Of a DNA stretch of 64,000 bases, positions 16,286-24,233 are shown piece by piece (position 1 is the first letter of the stretch; each line of letters begins with the position of its first letter). The DNA is from Actinoplanes siamensis. Lineage in GTDB: Bacteria > Actinomycetota > Actinomycetes > Mycobacteriales > Micromonosporaceae. The notes below the pieces were generated by a model that was not told the origin of the DNA, searched no databases, and saw nothing but the letters and a program-made list of their open reading frames with translations. The DNA lies in contig NZ_BOMW01000014.1 of NCBI RefSeq assembly GCF_016862395.1, positions 1 through 64,000 of the forward strand, in the 5' to 3' direction. Position numbers and translations under genes: made by a program.

Positions 16286-16858
16286 TCACACCTCGCGGCG
16301 CCGGGCGCGGGCGACCCAGATCAGCAGGGCCCCGACCGCCACCGCGCCGAGGCCGCCGGCCATGGTGATCAGCGCGGAGTGGCCGGCGGGGCCGGTGGTC
16401 GGCAGGGCCTGCCCCGGCGGCTCGGCCGGCGCCGAGGCCTCCTGAGTGACCTCGACCGTGCTGGTCGCGGTCACGCCGGAGGTCTGGCCGGTGGCCGTCA
16501 GGGTCGCCGTGCCGGCCTCGGCCAGCGGGACCGAGATGCGGAAGTCGCCGTTGTCGTCGGCGTTGGTGTGGAGCGACAGTTGCCGCGCGACGGGGACGAA
16601 GCCGCCGCCGGCGCCGGCCGCCGGCCGGTACGCCGCCTCGTTGTCCGAGGCGCCGTAGCTCACGGTGATCGTGATGCGCTCACGCGGCAGGAAGCCGCCA
16701 CCGGAGAACGTCACGCTGCCACCGGGCTCGACGATTCCGCTGGACACCGCCGCGGCCGGCGGCTCGGCCGGATAAGGGGCGGCGTGGGCGACCGGAGCTG
16801 ATATGACGATCGCCGTCAACGAGGCGACCAGAAGACTCACAGACCGAAGAAAACTCAC
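16286..16858 (-). CDS. Surface protein with LPxTG-like sorting signal
   Basis: The protein (190 aa) has a Sec signal peptide (about 1-26, ending PVAHA). A beta-sandwich-like exported domain follows, with VEPGGSVTFSGGGFLPRERITI, a motif common in actinobacterial surface proteins. The C-terminus has LPTTG, a membrane helix, and a basic RARRRE tail. That triad is a classic sortase substrate, so covalent attachment to the wall is predicted. The GTG start has no strong ribosome-binding site. It follows the DUF4012 gene by only 10 bases and is probably co-transcribed with it, linking it to the glycan locus. Confidence 0.82.
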   Translation of the reverse strand: MSFLRSVSLLVASLTAIVISAPVAHAAPYPAEPPAAAVSSGIVEPGGSVTFSGGGFLPRERITITVSYGASDNEAAYRPAAGAGGGFVPVARQLSLHTNADDNGDFRISVPLAEAGTATLTATGQTSGVTATSTVEVTQEASAPAEPPGQALPTTGPAGHSALITMAGGLGAVAVGALLIWVARARRREV

Positions 16859-16868
16859 AAACCCGAAA

Positions 16869-18617
16869 TTAGCGGCTTGCCGGGCAGATGTCCCCGGAAT
16901 CGATCAACTGCGCCCACGGGGCGACGCCGGGGGTCAACCAGAGCCGCGGCCGCACCCGGGCGCCCGGCGATCCGCTGAGCAGCGTCACGTCCAGCACGCG
17001 CCGCCCGCCCGCCGGCACGTCCAGGGTCACCGTCCCGACCGCCCGCCGCCGGTCCCGGCCCGAGCCGAACGACGTCGCGGCGCCGTCCACCCGCATCCCC
17101 GTCACCGCGCCGCCCGCCGGGCTGTAGACCGAGACGTTGGTCCGGGTGGTGTAGGGGTCGCCGGCCAGGCCCAGCCCCAGGACGGACGCGGAGAGCCCGC
17201 TCCGGGGCGCTGTCGAGCCGAGCACCACCCGCAGCGTCATCTCCCGCCGCCCGTCGCGGCGGCACGCCGGGGTCACCGCGAGCCGCGCGCTGTGCGTCAG
17301 GTAGTACCCGAGCTTGGCGCCGCTGCCGTCGTTGAGGAACACCCCCACGGCCGGCCGGTCCCCGTCGCGCTCCGGCAGCACCCCGTCCAGCGTGGTGCCG
17401 TCCAGCAGCCGGTTCTCCTGCTCGTGCGCGCTCCAGACCAGCATCCGCCGCTCGGCTGCCGCCCGGACCAGCGCGTCCTTGAGCGTGAGCGGTTCCGGCG
17501 GCCGGCGCAGCACCGCCTGGAACACCGCCCGCGCCGCCGCGGCGAAGTAGGCGTCCTGCCCTCGCGCGGAATTGCGGGCGGCATAGATCTCGGACAGCAG
17601 CAGCCGTACGGCGTTGTCCGCCCGGAGCGTCGCCCCGCCCGGCACCGGCACCGGCCCGAGCGCCCCGAGCAGGTAGGAGAGCGCCACCGGATCGGTCGCG
17701 AACACCCCGTCCACAGTCGTCCCGGACCGCCGCCGGTACATCTCCCGGGCCAGCCGCGCGACGGTCGGGAAGTGCGGGGTGAGGTTGACGTCGGCCGGGT
17801 AGACAGCCGGTTTGTCGGTCCAGAGCTGCCGGTCGGAGGCGGACAGCGGCAGCACCGGCCGCGCGAACGGCCGCAGCCCGGTGGCGCTGCCCTGATCGGC
17901 GATCCGGATCCGCCCGTGGTCGGCGCGTACCACCACGAACGCCCCCGGCATCCCACCGGTGGCGCGCACCTCGGCGAGGTTCTGGAACAGCACCAGGTAG
18001 GTGCGCGGCCCGCTGTCGCCGAGCAGGCCCGGCAGCAGCGCGGCCGTCCGGGCGGCCACGCCGAGCAGGCGCACCGCGTCCGGTAGCCGATCCTCGAGGT
18101 CGAGGACCGCTTGGCGTACGGGACCGGCCAGCCCGGCCCGGGGAATCGCCCCGATCGTCGCCCGGGCCCGCCGGAACGCCAGCTCCGCGCGGGCCAGTCC
18201 GGGCGCCGCCCGGCGCAGCGGCCCGGGGTCACGGCCGATCCCCAGCTCCCGCACGAGCCGGGCGGCCGCCACGACCTGTGGGAGCCCGTCGTGCGCCAGA
18301 TCGTCCAGCACCGCGGTGACGGTCCGGGCGGCGGCCAGGTCGTCACCGGCCATCGGCAGGTGGGCGCCGATCCGTACCCCCGGGTGGGAGAGATCCGCCC
18401 GGGCCGCCCGCGTCTGGCGTTGCAGCCGGCCGAGCGTGCCCGCCGCCGCGTCCGGGTCCATCGCCAGCAGCTCCCGCTGCAGCTGCTGGACCAGGCTCTG
18501 CGCGGTTCGCAGGTGGTCGCGGGCGGACAACGCCCGGGAGCCCGCCGAGCCGGCGCCGGCGAGCAGCGTGACCAGCGCGACGGTGGAAGCGGCAAAGGCC
18601 AGGCGCTTTCCGGTCAT
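16869..18617 (-). CDS. DUF4012 family protein
   Basis: The protein (582 aa) has an N-terminal signal anchor (about 5-30) and a long extracytoplasmic region. Markers of DUF4012 are the central YLVLFQNLAEVRATGGMPGAF and the Asn-containing VGVFLNDGSGAKLGYYL, with ERRMLVWSAHEQE between them. The family is common in actinobacterial exopolysaccharide and surface-glycan loci but has no assigned activity. An AGGAGG ribosome-binding site sits just before the ATG. It diverges from capE across 79 bases containing a 13-bp palindrome, so both sides may share regulation. Confidence 0.87.
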   Translation of the reverse strand: MTGKRLAFAASTVALVTLLAGAGSAGSRALSARDHLRTAQSLVQQLQRELLAMDPDAAAGTLGRLQRQTRAARADLSHPGVRIGAHLPMAGDDLAAARTVTAVLDDLAHDGLPQVVAAARLVRELGIGRDPGPLRRAAPGLARAELAFRRARATIGAIPRAGLAGPVRQAVLDLEDRLPDAVRLLGVAARTAALLPGLLGDSGPRTYLVLFQNLAEVRATGGMPGAFVVVRADHGRIRIADQGSATGLRPFARPVLPLSASDRQLWTDKPAVYPADVNLTPHFPTVARLAREMYRRRSGTTVDGVFATDPVALSYLLGALGPVPVPGGATLRADNAVRLLLSEIYAARNSARGQDAYFAAAARAVFQAVLRRPPEPLTLKDALVRAAAERRMLVWSAHEQENRLLDGTTLDGVLPERDGDRPAVGVFLNDGSGAKLGYYLTHSARLAVTPACRRDGRREMTLRVVLGSTAPRSGLSASVLGLGLAGDPYTTRTNVSVYSPAGGAVTGMRVDGAATSFGSGRDRRRAVGTVTLDVPAGGRRVLDVTLLSGSPGARVRPRLWLTPGVAPWAQLIDSGDICPASR

Positions 18618-18650
18618 AAATCAGAAACCTCCTCCTGTGCACATTTAAGT

Positions 18651-18663
18651 CCGCATAATGCGG
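18651..18663. promoter_or_regulatory. Palindrome in the capE/DUF4012 divergent intergenic region
   Basis: CCGCAT-A-ATGCGG is an exact inverted repeat within the 79-base gap between two divergent starts. It is a candidate operator for the glycan locus. No promoter boxes are assigned with confidence. Confidence 0.4.
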
Positions 18664-18696
18664 TTGATGAACGCTTTCTGGTGATTGGGAGATCTC

Positions 18697-19722
18697 GTGC
18701 TCTCTGGTCGACGGTTCGCCATCACCGGCGGTACCGGCTCGTTCGGGCAGGCCATGGTGGATCACCTGCTCCGGTCCGGCGCCGCCGAGGTCCGCGTGCT
18801 CAGCCGGGACGAGGCCAAGCAGGACCAGATGCGCGCCCGCCTGCACGACGACCGGATCCGCTACCACATCGGCGACGTGCGCGACCTGGACGCGGTGCTC
18901 CGGGTGACCCGCGGCGCCGACCACGTGTTCCACGCGGCGGCGCTCAAGCAGGTGCCCTCCTGCGAGTTCTTCCCCCTCGAGGCGCTGCGCACCAACGTGC
19001 TGGGCAGCGCGAACACCGTGGAGGCCTGCGACCGCAACGAGGTCGGCTCGCTGGTGCTGCTCAGCACCGACAAGGCGGTCCACCCGATCAACGCGATGGG
19101 GATGACCAAGGCGCTGATGGAGAAGGTCGCCCAGGCGCACGCCCGGACCCGGCCGGACTCGGCCACCACGGTCTGCGTCGTCCGCTACGGCAACGTGATG
19201 TACTCGCGCGGCTCGGTCGTCCCGCTCTTCGTCGACCAGCTGCGCCGCGACCGGCCCCTGACCGTCACCGATCCGCGCATGACCCGGTTCCTGATGTCGC
19301 TCGCCGAGTCGGTGGAGCTGGTCGAGCGGGCCTTCGCCGACGCCGCCCCGGGTGACGTCTTCATCCGCAAGGCCAGCGCGTGCACCATCGGGGACCTGGC
19401 GGCCGCGCTGGGCAACCTGTTCGGGGTCACGCCGAAACTGCAGATCCTCGGGATCCGGCACGGCGAGAAGAGCCACGAGACCCTGGCCACCCGGGAGGAG
19501 TTGCGGCACGCCGAAGACCTGGGGGAGTTCTACCGGGTGCCGCTGGACAGCCGCGGGCTCGACTACGCGCCCTACGAGCTGGCCGGCGACCCCGGCGCCG
19601 AACCGCTGTTCGACTTCAACTCGGCGAACGCGCGGCGCCTGGCCGTACCGGAGATCGAGGATCTTCTGAGGGGTCTGCCGGAGATCCGGGCGGAACTGTC
19701 CGGCGTCATGGTCGCGGCCTGA
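18697..19722 (+). CDS. capE: UDP-GlcNAc 4,6-dehydratase/5-epimerase (CapE/WbjB-like)
   Basis: The protein (341 aa) is an extended SDR enzyme with the NAD(P)-binding ITGGTGSFG, HAAALKQVPSCEF, STDKAVHPINAMG and a catalytic MGMTK in place of the usual YxxxK. VRYGNVMYSRGSVVPLF and the C-terminal IRHGEKSHETL mark the CapE/WbjB branch, the first step towards UDP-L-FucNAc. The GTG at 18697 is preceded by GGGAG; a TTG at 18685 would add four residues. CapF follows with overlapping stop/start codons. Confidence 0.9.
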   Translation: MLSGRRFAITGGTGSFGQAMVDHLLRSGAAEVRVLSRDEAKQDQMRARLHDDRIRYHIGDVRDLDAVLRVTRGADHVFHAAALKQVPSCEFFPLEALRTNVLGSANTVEACDRNEVGSLVLLSTDKAVHPINAMGMTKALMEKVAQAHARTRPDSATTVCVVRYGNVMYSRGSVVPLFVDQLRRDRPLTVTDPRMTRFLMSLAESVELVERAFADAAPGDVFIRKASACTIGDLAAALGNLFGVTPKLQILGIRHGEKSHETLATREELRHAEDLGEFYRVPLDSRGLDYAPYELAGDPGAEPLFDFNSANARRLAVPEIEDLLRGLPEIRAELSGVMVAA

Positions 19723-20786
19723 TGGGCGCGTCGCTGGCGGTGACCGGGGCGGGCGGCTTCCTCGGCTGGCACGTGCGGGTGCTGGCCCGCGCGCTGGGGC
19801 TGGGCGATCCGGTGGTGGTGGACGACCTGTCGAGCCCCCGGGCGCTGGCCGGCGCCGATCGGGTCCTGCACCTGGCCGGGATCAACCGGGGTGACGTGGA
19901 CGGCGGGAACCGGGAGCTCGCCGAGCGGCTCGCCACCGGGCTGCGCCGGTGCGCCACGCCGCCCAGGACGGTGGTCTTCGCCAACTCGGTCCGGGCCGGG
20001 GACGGGACGCCCTACGGGACCGGCAAGGCGGCGGCGGCCGAGGTGCTCGCCGAGGCCACCCGGTGGTCCGGATCGGCGTTCGAGGACGTCCGGTTGCCCA
20101 ACGTCTTCGGCGAGCACGGCCGCCCGCACTACAACTCGGTGGTGGCGACGTTCTGCCGGCAGCTCGTCGACGGCGTCGCGCCTCGGGTGCACGAGGACCG
20201 CGAGCTGCGGCTGCTGCACGCCACCGACGCGGCGGCGCTGCTGCTCGGCCGGCCGGCCGCCGGGCCGGTGCGGTGCGGCGTCGCGCACCTGCGGGATCGG
20301 CTGACCGGGATCGCCCAGCGCTACGCGGGCGGGGAGATCCCCGCGCCGGCCGATCGCCTCGACGTGCGGCTGTTCAACACCTACCGGTCGCACCACTTCC
20401 CGGCCGGGATGCCGTTCGCCCTGGCCCTGCACGCCGACGACCGTGGCCGCCTGGTCGAGGCGGTGCGGGCGCACGGCGGTGGCGGGCAGGTCTTCGTCTC
20501 CACGACCCGGCCCGGCGCGACCCGGGGCGGTCACTTCCACCTGGCCAAGGTGGAACGGTTCCTGGTGCTGCGCGGCACGGCGGAGATCCGGGTACGGCGC
20601 CTGCTGCACGCCGGGGTGCGGACGTTCCGGGTCCGCGGGGACCGCCCGGCGTTCGTCGACATGCCGGCCATGTGGGCCCACGAGATCATCAACGTCGGCG
20701 ACTCCGAGCTGCTCACGCTCTTCTGGGCGAACGAGGTGCACGACGCCGGGCAGCCGGACACCTATCCGGAGCGGGTGGGCCGATGA
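19722..20786 (+). CDS. capF: CapF-like bifunctional reductase/epimerase for UDP-L-FucNAc
   Basis: The protein (354 aa) has an N-terminal SDR domain (GAGGFLGWHV; PYGTGKAAAAEVL as the YxxxK-type catalytic segment; RLPNVFGEHGRPHYNS) and a C-terminal cupin domain from about residue 235. The cupin carries TRPGATRGGHFHLAKVERF with the metal-binding His cluster. This two-domain order is diagnostic of CapF/WbjC, which epimerises and then reduces the CapE product. The ATG overlaps the capE stop, and its own stop overlaps the next start (ATGA). It is slightly shorter than typical CapF proteins. Confidence 0.92.
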   Translation: MGASLAVTGAGGFLGWHVRVLARALGLGDPVVVDDLSSPRALAGADRVLHLAGINRGDVDGGNRELAERLATGLRRCATPPRTVVFANSVRAGDGTPYGTGKAAAAEVLAEATRWSGSAFEDVRLPNVFGEHGRPHYNSVVATFCRQLVDGVAPRVHEDRELRLLHATDAAALLLGRPAAGPVRCGVAHLRDRLTGIAQRYAGGEIPAPADRLDVRLFNTYRSHHFPAGMPFALALHADDRGRLVEAVRAHGGGGQVFVSTTRPGATRGGHFHLAKVERFLVLRGTAEIRVRRLLHAGVRTFRVRGDRPAFVDMPAMWAHEIINVGDSELLTLFWANEVHDAGQPDTYPERVGR

Positions 20787-22006
20787 GGGTCGGCGTGATC
20801 AGCCAGTGGTACCCGCCGGAGCCGGTGCACATCCCGGAGAACGTCGCCCGCGGACTGGTCGAACGCGGTCATCGGGTGCGGGTGGTGACAGGTTTCCCGA
20901 ACTATCCCACCGGCCGGTTGTACCCCGGGTACCGGCAGCGCTGGCGGGACACCACGGTGATCGGCGGGGTCCCGGTGCGGCGGGTCCCCGGGTATCCCAG
21001 CCACGACCGGAACGGACTGCGCCGGGCGGCCAGCTACCTGGCCTACGCGGCCACCAGCGCGGTGGCCGCCGTCGACCACCTGCGCGGGGCCGACGTGCTC
21101 TACGTCTACCTGACCCCGGCCACCGTCTTCGCCGCTCCGGCGCTGCTGCGGGCGCTGCACGGGACCCCGGCGGTGGTGCACGTCCAGGACATCTGGCCGG
21201 AGGCGGTGACCGGGTCGGCGATGGTGCCGGGCGGCCCGGCCGGCCGGATCGTCTCCGGGACCCTGCACGCCGCGATGCGCGCGATCTACCGCCTGGCCTC
21301 GTCGATCGCCGTGATCACCCCGGCCATGCGGGACGTCGTGGTGAGCCGGGGCGCCGATCCGTCCCGGGTGCACGTGGTGCTCAACTGGGCCGACGAGCAG
21401 CTGTTCCGGCCGGTCGCGGCGACCCCGTCGGCCCGCGCCCGGATCGGCCGGCGGGACCGGTGCACGATCATGTACGCCGGCACCATGGGACCGTTCCAGA
21501 ACATCGAGGACGCGGTCCGGGCGGCGGCCGCGGCCCGCGACGACGTCGACCTCGTGCTGGTCGGCTCCGGCCTGGGCGAGGCCGCCGCGCGCGAGCTGAG
21601 CGGCCGGATCGGCGCGGACAACGTCCGGTTCGTCGGCCGCCGGCAGATGTCCGAGATGGCCGAGCTCTACGCCGCCGCCGACTACCAGCTGGTCACGCTC
21701 CGGGACCTGCCGGTGTTCCGCGGCGTCATCCCGTCCAAGCTGCCGGCCGCGCTCTCCTGCGGCTCGCCGGTGCTGGTCGCCGCGCCCGGCGACAGCGCCG
21801 CGCTGGTCGAGGACCACGCCGCCGGGCTCGCCTGCCCGCCGGGGGACTGGCGCTCGCTGGCCGGCTGCTTCCGCCGGGCGGCAGCGCTCTCCAGCGCCGA
21901 GCGCGCCGGGATGGGCCGGCGGGCGCTGGACTGCTACCGCTCCCTGATGTCCCAGCGGGCCGGGCTGGACCGGCTCGCCGGGCTGCTCGTGGCGGCGGCC
22001 CGATGA
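20783..22006 (+). CDS. Glycosyltransferase family 4 (WbuB/L-FucNAc transferase-like)
   Basis: The protein (407 aa) is a GT-B enzyme starting MRVGVISQWYPPEP. VVHVQDIWPEAV and the C-terminal IPSKLPAALSCGSPVL (donor-binding segment) match WbuB-type transferases. Placement between capF and capG argues that it transfers the L-FucNAc made by those enzymes onto a lipid-linked acceptor at the cytoplasmic membrane. ATGA overlaps at both ends indicate translational coupling. Donor specificity is inferred from context. Confidence 0.88.
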   Translation: MRVGVISQWYPPEPVHIPENVARGLVERGHRVRVVTGFPNYPTGRLYPGYRQRWRDTTVIGGVPVRRVPGYPSHDRNGLRRAASYLAYAATSAVAAVDHLRGADVLYVYLTPATVFAAPALLRALHGTPAVVHVQDIWPEAVTGSAMVPGGPAGRIVSGTLHAAMRAIYRLASSIAVITPAMRDVVVSRGADPSRVHVVLNWADEQLFRPVAATPSARARIGRRDRCTIMYAGTMGPFQNIEDAVRAAAAARDDVDLVLVGSGLGEAAARELSGRIGADNVRFVGRRQMSEMAELYAAADYQLVTLRDLPVFRGVIPSKLPAALSCGSPVLVAAPGDSAALVEDHAAGLACPPGDWRSLAGCFRRAAALSSAERAGMGRRALDCYRSLMSQRAGLDRLAGLLVAAAR

Positions 22007-23103
22007 CCCGGGTGATGACCGTCGCCGGCACCCGCCCGGAGATCATCCGGCTGTCCCGGGTGATCGCCCGCCTGGACCGCACCGTCGATCACGTCCTGGT
22101 GCACACCGGCCAGAACTGGGACCCGGCCCTGCGCGACGTCTTCTTCGACGAGCTGGAACTGCCCAAACCGGACCGCGACCTGGCCGTCGACACCGGGTCG
22201 CTGGGCGCGGTCCTGGCCGGCGTGCTGGTCGGTGTGGAGAAGGCGATCACCGAGGTACGGCCGGACGCGCTGCTCGTGCTGGGCGACACGAACAGCAGCA
22301 TCGCCGCGCTGATCGCCCGCCGGATGAAGGTCCCCGTTTACCACATGGAGGCCGGCAACCGCTGCTTCGACCAGAACGTGCCGGAGGAGACCAACCGGCG
22401 CCTGGTCGACCACGTCAGCGACTTCAACCTGGTCTACACCGAGCACGCCCGGCGCAACCTGCTCGCCGAGGGCCTGCATCCGCGCCGGATCACGCACACC
22501 GGCTCCCCGCTGCGCGAGGTCCTGGACCACTACCGCCCCGGCATCGCGGCCAGCCGGGTGCTGGCCCGGCTCGGCCTGCGGCCCGGCGGCTACTTCCTGG
22601 TCAGCGCGCACCGCGAGGAGAACGTCGACACCCGGCTGGACGCGCTGCTCGACTGCCTGCGCGCGGTGCGCGCCCGGTGGCGGCTGCCGGTGGTGATGTC
22701 CACCCACCCGCGCACCCGGGCGCGCCTGGCCCGCTCCGGGGTGGACACGCTGGACGGCGTCACGTTCCATCCGCCGTTCGGCTTCTTCGACTACGTCCAC
22801 CTGCAGGCGCACGCCCGCTGCACGCTCTCGGACAGCGGCACGATCAGCGAGGAGGCGGCCATCCTCGGCTTCCCGGCGGTCTGCCTGCGCGAGGCGATCG
22901 AGCGGCCGGAGGCCCTGGAGACCGGGGTGACGCTGCTGGCCGGGCTGCGCCCGGAGGCCGTGCACGAGGCGATCCACCTGGCCACCACGCGGCGGGCGTC
23001 CTGCCCGGCCGACTACGAGATCACCGACACCTCGGCACGGGTGGTGGCCTTCCTCCTGTCCACCGTCCGGCAGCATCACGCCTGGGCCGGCCTGCGGTCA
23101 TGA
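22003..23103 (+). CDS. capG: CapG-like UDP-N-acetyl sugar 2-epimerase
   Basis: The protein (366 aa) is a WecB-fold epimerase with AGTRPEIIRLSRVI, VLGDTNSSIAALIARR, HMEAGNRCFDQNVPEETNR and LVSAHREENVDT. The FDQNVPEE variant and the company of CapE and CapF point to the final step (UDP-N-acetyl-L-pneumosamine to UDP-L-FucNAc) rather than UDP-ManNAc synthesis. The ATG overlaps the upstream stop; the downstream glycosyltransferase starts inside its stop codon (ATGA). Confidence 0.88.
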   Translation: MTRVMTVAGTRPEIIRLSRVIARLDRTVDHVLVHTGQNWDPALRDVFFDELELPKPDRDLAVDTGSLGAVLAGVLVGVEKAITEVRPDALLVLGDTNSSIAALIARRMKVPVYHMEAGNRCFDQNVPEETNRRLVDHVSDFNLVYTEHARRNLLAEGLHPRRITHTGSPLREVLDHYRPGIAASRVLARLGLRPGGYFLVSAHREENVDTRLDALLDCLRAVRARWRLPVVMSTHPRTRARLARSGVDTLDGVTFHPPFGFFDYVHLQAHARCTLSDSGTISEEAAILGFPAVCLREAIERPEALETGVTLLAGLRPEAVHEAIHLATTRRASCPADYEITDTSARVVAFLLSTVRQHHAWAGLRS

Positions 23104-24233
23104 CGTTCCGGGTGCTGACCACCTGTGGGGTGTTCGAGCCGGGGTTCCGCGGCGGTGGGCCGGTGCGCTCGTTGGCGCTGCTGGTGGACACCGCGCCGGT
23201 GGACGTCGACCTGACCCTGGTGACCCGGGACCGGGACGTGCGGGCCGGCGCGCCGTATCCGGGACTCTCCGGTCGGTGGATCCGGCGGGGCCGGGCCGAG
23301 GTGTTCTACCTGGCCGTGCGGGACCCGCGCGCGTGGGCGGCCCTGTGGCGGCGGGTACGCGGCGTGCGGTACGACGTCCTCTACGTCAACAGCGTCTGGT
23401 CGCCGGTGTTCACCGTGCTGCCGGTGCTGGCCCGCCGGCTCGGGGTGCTGCGCGCCCGCCGGGTGGTGGTGGCGCCCCGCGGCGAGCTGTCCGCCGGGGC
23501 GCTGTCCCGCAAGGCCTGGAAGAAGCGCCCGGTGCTCGGGCCGTGGGGCGGCGTCCTGCGCAGCCTGGACGTGACCTGGCACGCGTCCACCGGGCGGGAG
23601 GCGGCCGACATCCGGCGGGTCTACCCGTGGGCCCGGGTGCAGGTCAGCCTGAACCAGGTGCCGATGCCGCCGGAGCCGCTGGCCCCGATCCCGGGCCGGG
23701 GGCCGGCCCGCTTCGTCTTCGTCAGCCGGATCGTGCCGGAGAAGAACCTGCTGCTGGTGATCGAGGCGCTCGCCGGCCTGCCCGGCGACGCCGAGCTGGA
23801 CATCTTCGGGCCGGTGGAGGACGCCGGGTACTGGCGGCGCTGCCGGCAGGCGATCGAGGACGGCGGCCTGGCCGCCCGGGTCCGCTACCGGGGCGAGCTG
23901 GCGCCGGCCACGGTCCGGGACACCTTCCGGCACTACGACGCGTTCCTGTTCCCGACCCGCGGCGAGAACTTCGGGCACGTCATCGCGGAGAGCCTGTCCG
24001 CGTCGTGCCCGGTGATCTGCTCGGACCGCACGTCGTGGACGCCGGTGCTGCGGGCCGGGGGAGGCACGGTGATCCCGGAGCCGAGCCCGGCCCGGCTGCG
24101 CGCCGAGATCGCGCGGGTGGCGGCCCGGCCGGCCGCCGAGCGCCTCGCCGCGCGGCGGGCCGCCGGCGCCGCCTACGCTCTCTGGCGGGCCGGCACGAGC
24201 AACGAGAACTTCCTGGCGACGCTCGCCCGGTGA
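23100..24233 (+). CDS. Glycosyltransferase family 4
   Basis: The protein (377 aa) is a GT-B enzyme with VLTTCGVFEPGFRGGGPVRS (acceptor-side Gly loop), VVAPRGELSAGAL, FVSRIVPEKNLL and the donor-side PTRGENFGHVIAESLS (E-x7-E type). It probably adds a second sugar of the repeat unit. Overlapping starts and stops place it within the capEFG operon. The sugar is not predictable from sequence. Confidence 0.88.
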   Translation: MTFRVLTTCGVFEPGFRGGGPVRSLALLVDTAPVDVDLTLVTRDRDVRAGAPYPGLSGRWIRRGRAEVFYLAVRDPRAWAALWRRVRGVRYDVLYVNSVWSPVFTVLPVLARRLGVLRARRVVVAPRGELSAGALSRKAWKKRPVLGPWGGVLRSLDVTWHASTGREAADIRRVYPWARVQVSLNQVPMPPEPLAPIPGRGPARFVFVSRIVPEKNLLLVIEALAGLPGDAELDIFGPVEDAGYWRRCRQAIEDGGLAARVRYRGELAPATVRDTFRHYDAFLFPTRGENFGHVIAESLSASCPVICSDRTSWTPVLRAGGGTVIPEPSPARLRAEIARVAARPAAERLAARRAAGAAYALWRAGTSNENFLATLAR

